This document shows, piece by piece, positions 14,055 through 17,563 of a DNA stretch of 17,563 bases. Each line of letters opens with the position of its first letter. The first letter of the stretch is position 1. Below the pieces are notes generated by a model that ran no database searches, was not told where the DNA came from, and saw only the letters and a list, made by a program, of their open reading frames with translations. The DNA is from an uncultured Eggerthellaceae bacterium (GTDB lineage: Bacteria > Actinomycetota > Coriobacteriia > Coriobacteriales > Eggerthellaceae): NCBI GenBank assembly GCA_946626265.1, contig CAMOUE010000023.1, positions 1 to 17,563 on the forward strand. Direction: 5' to 3'. The translations under genes and the position numbers were made by a program.

Positions 14055-14876
14055 TTGACTGACGAACCGATTCAAGGCAACCAGGCGCAAAAGACGCTCG
14101 CGATGAAGGTCGCCTACCGCGGCGAGCCGTTCTCGGGGTTCGCCCGCCAGCCGGAGCAGCTGACGGTGCAAGGCGAGCTCGAGCATGCGCTCGAGGTGCT
14201 GTTTCGCCGCCCCGTCGAAACGACGTGCGCGGGCCGGACCGACGCAGGCGTCCATGCGCGCGCGCAGGTGGTGAGCTTCGACGTGTTCGACGGCGAGCTT
14301 GCGGAAATGGACGAGCGCGACGCGCGCCGCACTCGTTTTGCGAGCCTGAGGCGCTCGCTCAACGCGATTACGCACGAGAACGTCTCCGTGCGCGAGATCT
14401 GGCAAGCGGAAGACGGGTTCTCGGCGCGGTTCGACGCGACGGCGCGCGAGTACCGCTACTTCCTGTCGGTCGGCGATGTCGAGCCCGTGCTCATGCGCGA
14501 CCTGTCGTGGCATGTGGGACCCTTGGACGTCGGCGCCATGCAGCGGGCCTCGAGGTGCCTCATCGGCGAGCAGGACTTCAAGAGCTTCTGCCGTGCGTCG
14601 TCGGCGGTCGGCAAGCCGACGTGCCGCAACCTGATGGAGGTGTCGTTTTCCGACGAGGAGCTGTTCGGCGAGCCCATGCTCGTCGTGAAGGTGGTCGGCA
14701 GCTCGTTTCTGCATTCGATGGTTCGCACCATCGTCGGCACGCTCGTCGACGTGGGGAGGGGAAGGCGTCCCGAGCGATGGGTTGAGGAGGCGCTTGCGGC
14801 GTGCGATCGGACGGCCGCAGGAGAATGCGCCCCGGCGCAAGGGCTCGTGTTTTGGAGCGTGAGCTATGACGGCTAG
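14055..14876 (+). CDS. truA: tRNA pseudouridine synthase A (TruA)
   Basis: A 273-residue enzyme that isomerises uridines at positions 38-40 of the tRNA anticodon stem-loop. The catalytic Asp is D63 in CAGRTDAGVHA. Other family landmarks are FSARFDATAREYRY and the C-terminal GSSFLHSMVRTIVGTLVDVG. The start used is TTG at 14055, 12 bases after the dnaE stop with a weak GAG upstream; an ATG at 14103 (16 residues shorter) is an alternative that keeps the whole core. The next small gene starts inside its last codons. The length is normal for TruA. Confidence 0.95.
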   Translation: MTDEPIQGNQAQKTLAMKVAYRGEPFSGFARQPEQLTVQGELEHALEVLFRRPVETTCAGRTDAGVHARAQVVSFDVFDGELAEMDERDARRTRFASLRRSLNAITHENVSVREIWQAEDGFSARFDATAREYRYFLSVGDVEPVLMRDLSWHVGPLDVGAMQRASRCLIGEQDFKSFCRASSAVGKPTCRNLMEVSFSDEELFGEPMLVVKVVGSSFLHSMVRTIVGTLVDVGRGRRPERWVEEALAACDRTAAGECAPAQGLVFWSVSYDG

Positions 14877-15138
14877 CGCAGGGCAGAGCGCTCGGGAGGG
14901 CTTGCAGGCCGAAGGGCGCTCGCAGGCCGAGAAGCGCTCGCGGGCCGGGGAACGGTCGCAGACTGAAAAGCGCTCGCAGGTCGACGGCTTGCGCGAGGCC
15001 CACGACAGCAACGAGGCGGCGGAAAAGCGAATGCCCGCCTCCATAAGGCTGCTGTACGAAAGTCGCGATGGTCGCTTCTGCCTTTACGAGACGGCGGGAG
15101 GGCACCTGGCCGCTGTAGACGCGACCAAGTTCGTGTGA
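14866..15138 (+). CDS. Small protein overlapping truA, function unknown
   Basis: A 90-residue open frame whose ATG overlaps the last 11 bases of truA and is preceded by GGAG eight bases upstream, so translation is probably coupled to truA. I do not recognise a named family. The N-terminal half (about 6-45) is low-complexity, charged and encoded by 18-bp tandem repeats. The C-terminal part (about 57-90), beginning ASIRLLYESRDGRF, is of normal composition with alternating hydrophobic residues and looks like a small beta-rich domain. No signal peptide, membrane segment or metal motif is seen. The strong start signal and the ordered C-terminus argue that it is real; the repeat part may be a later insertion. 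Confidence 0.6.
   Translation: MTASAGQSAREGLQAEGRSQAEKRSRAGERSQTEKRSQVDGLREAHDSNEAAEKRMPASIRLLYESRDGRFCLYETAGGHLAAVDATKFV
14905..14984 (+). repeat. 18-bp tandem repeats inside the small gene after truA
   Basis: Four 18-base units at 14905-14922, 14923-14940, 14941-14958 and 14959-14976, plus a partial fifth. The first is CAGGCCGAAGGGCGCTCG; later units are more diverged. Each adds six residues in frame (for example AEKRSR). The period and GGCCGAAG core match the array at 9743-9832. Confidence 0.75.
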
Positions 15139-15153
15139 CGCAGGTGCGCGTCG

Positions 15154-15176
15154 GCGCCTTCGCCTGGCGAGGGCGC
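15154..15176. terminator. Strong hairpin between convergent small gene and HD-GYP gene
   Basis: GCGCCTTCGCC (15154-15164) pairs with GGCGAGGGCGC (15166-15176), almost perfect over 11 pairs with one T-G. In practice the central few bases form the loop. It sits in the 66-base gap between two genes that run toward each other. No T-run follows directly, so it is a candidate bidirectional or factor-dependent terminator. Confidence 0.4.
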
Positions 15177-15204
15177 GCGTCGGCACCGGGCAGTGGTTTT
15201 CGGG

Positions 15205-16140
15205 CTACGATTCCCGCCCGGCCGCAGCCGACCAATCGACGTCCGACGATTCGTGCGATTCGGCTAAAACGTCGGAGCAGGCGAGCACGCGCTCGCGCGG
15301 GATGGCGCAGAACATGTCGACGATGTCGGCGTCGAGCTGGCTTCCCGCGCAATGCTTCAGCACGGCGATGCACTCGTCATACGACGTCGATGCCTTGTAG
15401 GGCCGTTTCATGAGGAGGGCCGAGAACACGTCGGCCACGGCGACGATCTTTGCCCCCAGGGGAATTTGATCAGGCGGAATCTGGTAATAACCTTTCCCGT
15501 CCGCGCGCTCGTGATGGTATTTGATCCAGTCCTGGATATCGTCGAATGACTTCACGGGCCGCAAGATCTCGGCGCCGATCTTCGGATGCTTGCGAATGAC
15601 CTGCCACTCTTCGTCGGTCAGCGGGCCCGGCTTGTTCAGGATGGATTCCGGCACGCCGAGCTTCCCAAGGTCGTGGAAGATGGCCGCATATTCGAGGTTC
15701 GTCTTGTTGAGCGTGCGCCGCTGCTGCTCGGGGAGCGCTTCGTGCATCATGACGACGAGCTCTTGCACGTGGCGGCTGTGACCGCGCAGGTCAGGGTCGC
15801 GCGCGTCGATGATGATTGACAGCGCTTCGGCCATGTTCATCGTGTTTGCCTTGATGGAGCCCACGAGATGGTAGATCCATTGTAAGACGACCGTGACGAA
15901 AGCGCTGCCGCTCAGCAAGATGATGCCAATGGACATCTCCTCGAAGTTCTGGAAGAAGATGAAGGCGTAGACCGCGGCGAAGCATACGACGAAAGCGAGT
16001 ATGACGTAGTTGAGAACCGTTTCGTTCTTGCCGGTTATGACGTCGCGCTGGTCGCGGATGAACCGCACGACGGTCGTCACGTTGTAGATCATGAGCAGGA
16101 AGCCAGCGGCCACCATGCCCTGTGCCAGCAACTCAAGCAA
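15205..16140 (-). CDS. Membrane-anchored HD-GYP-like phosphodiesterase with altered GYP
   Basis: A 311-residue protein. Three hydrophobic helices (about 7-27, 44-65, 70-94) put the catalytic part in the cytoplasm. The C-terminal HD-GYP domain (about 105-285) keeps H121, HDLGK (H156, D157), H185, HHE (209-211), DG (214-215) and D237 in VAD, the expected metal ligands. The third signature residue is changed: GYY (217-219) replaces GYP. HD-GYP enzymes usually cleave cyclic di-GMP; activity here is likely but the altered motif leaves the substrate open. The start used is TTG at 16140, 18 bases after the galU stop, with weak AAAGAG upstream; ATG at 16116 would trim eight residues and still leave most of helix 1. 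Probably co-transcribed with galU. Confidence 0.88.
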   Translation of the reverse strand: MLELLAQGMVAAGFLLMIYNVTTVVRFIRDQRDVITGKNETVLNYVILAFVVCFAAVYAFIFFQNFEEMSIGIILLSGSAFVTVVLQWIYHLVGSIKANTMNMAEALSIIIDARDPDLRGHSRHVQELVVMMHEALPEQQRRTLNKTNLEYAAIFHDLGKLGVPESILNKPGPLTDEEWQVIRKHPKIGAEILRPVKSFDDIQDWIKYHHERADGKGYYQIPPDQIPLGAKIVAVADVFSALLMKRPYKASTSYDECIAVLKHCAGSQLDADIVDMFCAIPRERVLACSDVLAESHESSDVDWSAAAGRES

Positions 16141-16158
16141 TTTAAACGCTCTTTTCCC

Positions 16159-16974
16159 CTACTGCTCTCGACGTCGCTGCATGAGCACGTTGTTCGTCTC
16201 GAGCCAGCTCTCAACCGTGCCGGTGTCGAACCCGTCAGCGGGGTCGACGACCAGCGCGTACATCTCCTCCTCCTCGAGCACCGCGTCGAGGGCGTCGGTC
16301 AGCTGGATCTCGCCGCCCACGCCCGGCTCGACGTCCGCGAGCAGCTCCATGACGCGCGGCGAGAGCAGGTAGCGGCCGAACACCGCGAGGTTGGACGGCG
16401 CGACGGCGGGGTCGGGCTTCTCGACGAGCGAGTCGACCTTCCACACGTCGTCGGCGACGGCCGCGCCGGCGATCACGCCGAAGCGCCCCACGTCCTCCTT
16501 CGGCACGGGCATGACCGCGATGACGCTCGCGCCGCCGTGCGCGTCCGAGATCTCCTGCATGCGCGGCAGCATCGCGTTGCCGGGCACGAGCACGTCGCCG
16601 AGCAGGACGTAGAAGGGCTCGCCGGCGGTCTTTTCCGCCGCGCAGCGCACGGCGTGGCCGAGCCCGAGCGCCTCCTCCTGGTAGACGTAGCTCACGTTCA
16701 TGGCGCCGACGCGCTCGACCTCGTCCGCGTAGGCGTCCTTGCCCCGCGAGCGCAGCAGCGCCACGAGCTCGGGGTCGGGCGAGAAGTGGTCCTCGATGGC
16801 CTTCTTCTGGCGGCTGTTGATGATGACGACCTCGTCCGCGGCGCTCGCGAGCCCCTCCTCGACCACGTACTGGATGGCCGGGCGGTCGACGACGAGCAGC
16901 ATCTCCTTGGGCTGCGCCTTCGTTGCCGGCAGGAAGCGGGTGCCGAGGCCCGCTGCGGGGATGAGAGCCTTCAT
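16159..16974 (-). CDS. galU: UTP-glucose-1-phosphate uridylyltransferase GalU
   Basis: A 271-residue enzyme making UDP-glucose from UTP and glucose-1-phosphate for envelope polysaccharides and glycolipids. The nucleotide-binding opening GLGTRFLPATKAQPKEM lies at residues 9-25, followed by ADEVVIINSRQKKAIEDHF, LGLGHAVRCA, a GDVLVPGN strand and GGEIQLTDALD near the C-terminus. The start at 16974 is preceded by AAAGGA with six bases of spacing; the frame runs 17 codons farther upstream, but without family sequence. TATAAT (minus strand, 17042-17047) supplies a good -10. It leads a probable two-gene unit with the HD-GYP gene. Slightly shorter than many GalU proteins but complete in motifs. Confidence 0.96.
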   Translation of the reverse strand: MKALIPAAGLGTRFLPATKAQPKEMLLVVDRPAIQYVVEEGLASAADEVVIINSRQKKAIEDHFSPDPELVALLRSRGKDAYADEVERVGAMNVSYVYQEEALGLGHAVRCAAEKTAGEPFYVLLGDVLVPGNAMLPRMQEISDAHGGASVIAVMPVPKEDVGRFGVIAGAAVADDVWKVDSLVEKPDPAVAPSNLAVFGRYLLSPRVMELLADVEPGVGGEIQLTDALDAVLEEEEMYALVVDPADGFDTGTVESWLETNNVLMQRRREQ

Positions 16975-17041
16975 GGTTGGTCCTTTCGCGTCAACGGGGC
17001 AGCGCGGAGCGGCGCTAAACCCCATTTCAATGCCGAGCTAC

Positions 17042-17047
17042 ATTATA
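17042..17047 (-). promoter_or_regulatory. Consensus -10 box for galU
   Basis: On the minus strand the hexamer is a perfect TATAAT, about 67 bases before the galU start. The region 17-18 bases upstream does not resemble TTGACA, so the -35 is poor or recognised through an activator. Confidence 0.55.
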
Positions 17048-17184
17048 TAGTAGGAAATGCCATTGGGTTTGGCTGGTGTAGTGTTGTTGGTTGCGCTCGA
17101 AGTGCGATTCCGCTGGGAATGTGCAGCTATTCTCGTCGCGAAATGGTGAGATGGTGCATCATCGTTCAAAGGGTGGAAAAGGGG

Positions 17185-17203
17185 TTGACAGGCGTGCTAG
17201 AAT
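17185..17203 (+). promoter_or_regulatory. Promoter-like elements upstream of veg
   Basis: A perfect TTGACA (17185-17190) is followed by TGCTAGAAT (17195-17203), an extended -10-like element, but the two hexamers are only seven bases apart. They cannot act together as a standard sigma-70-type promoter. The extended -10 alone would start transcription near 17210, about 35 bases before the veg ATG. Confidence 0.4.
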
Positions 17204-17244
17204 TGCCGCCGAACATTTTGCACAACCCAAGTGAAAGAGTATCA

Positions 17245-17563
17245 ATGGACCTGGCACAGCAAGCAAAGATCGTCGATTCCATTCATGACACCCTCAGCGA
17301 TTTCGTAGGTCAGCGTCTTCGCGTCCGCGCGAACATGGGACGCTCGAAGATCGTCGAGAGCGAGGGCATACTCACGCAGGTGCACCCCCGCCTTTTCGTC
17401 ATGGAGATCGACCGCAAGCGCGGACGCACCGCCCGCCAGTCGTATCAGTACGTCGACGTGCTCACGGGCACGGTCGAGCTCTCCCAGAACGGCGAGTCCC
17501 TGTTCGAGCCGTTCGTCATCGAACCCGAGCTCGACCTCCCGCCGCTGGTTGTAGCCGACTCCG
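17245..17563 (+). CDS. veg: Veg family protein, 3' end outside window
   Basis: The frame starts at ATG 17245 with GAAAGAG five bases upstream and stays open to the window edge (106 complete codons). Translation by eye gives VGQRLRVRANMGRSKIVESEG, of which the basic GQRLRVRANMGRSK part resembles the Veg signature (G-x-R-x-x-x-x-AN-GR), followed by ILTQVHPRLFVMEID and an SYQYVDVLTGTVEL strand corresponding to the SYSYADILTETVEL-like end of Bacillus Veg. Veg in Bacillus subtilis is a small protein of about 86 residues that stimulates biofilm gene expression. This one has at least 30 more residues after that strand, acidic and proline-rich. Divergent from galU over 270 bases. Confidence 0.8.
   Translation, partial: MDLAQQAKIVDSIHDTLSDFVGQRLRVRANMGRSKIVESEGILTQVHPRLFVMEIDRKRGRTARQSYQYVDVLTGTVELSQNGESLFEPFVIEPELDLPPLVVADS

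Noticed and set aside
17185..17213. Canonical -35/-10 promoter at TTGACA before veg
   Set aside because: No -10-like hexamer lies 16-18 bases downstream of TTGACA; the only good one is seven bases away, so a standard promoter call is not supported.

Overview
This is a GC-rich chromosomal window with long genes. Veg, the recJ–rel order and a bifunctional (p)ppGpp synthetase recall Firmicutes, but base composition, codon use and the DnaE/GalU/DUF151 sequences look actinobacterial. The best fit is a Coriobacteriia bacterium, probably of the Eggerthellaceae (Eggerthella/Slackia/Gordonibacter-like). This placement is my inference from protein character, not from a database search. I see no rRNA, tRNA, CRISPR array, phage gene or transposase; most of the window is core genome.

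Layout. (1) 2-2002 (+): the 3' part of a secreted or surface GH25 muramidase with an Ala/Thr/Lys-rich linker and six ChW (clostridial hydrophobic-W) repeats. (2) 2023-2418 (-): an Rrf2-family regulator with an IscR-like three-cysteine pattern, convergent with the first gene. (3) 2419-2887: a gene-free interval holding two large, structurally conserved inverted repeats. (4) 2888-9506 (+): a RecJ nuclease fused to a RecQ-type helicase, then bifunctional Rel, then a metallo-beta-lactamase-fold hydrolase. This order resembles the recJ-apt-rel-dtd-hydrolase neighbourhood of Gram-positive bacteria, without apt and dtd. (5) 9507-9879: a gene-free stretch of tandem repeats and a 94-bp inverted-repeat element. 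(6) 9880-10380 (-): a DUF151 (bifunctional nuclease) protein, divergent from (7) 10482-15138 (+): dnaE, truA and a small unrecognised protein, closely spaced or overlapping. (8) 16974-15205 (-): galU followed 18 bases later by a membrane-anchored HD-GYP-like protein. (9) 17245-end (+): a Veg-family protein cut by the window edge.

Themes. The genes serve DNA replication and repair (RecJ-RecQ, DnaE), the stringent response (Rel), tRNA modification (TruA), envelope or sugar metabolism (GH25, GalU) and probable cyclic-dinucleotide signalling (HD-GYP). The most unusual features are the single-chain RecJ-RecQ protein, the paired hairpin elements at 2608-2780 with a compensatory base change, and a family of 18-bp tandem repeats sharing a CCGAAG-type core. 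Those repeats occur on both sides of the hydrolase gene in opposite orientations and again inside the small open reading frame after truA. All functional claims rest on motif reading by eye.
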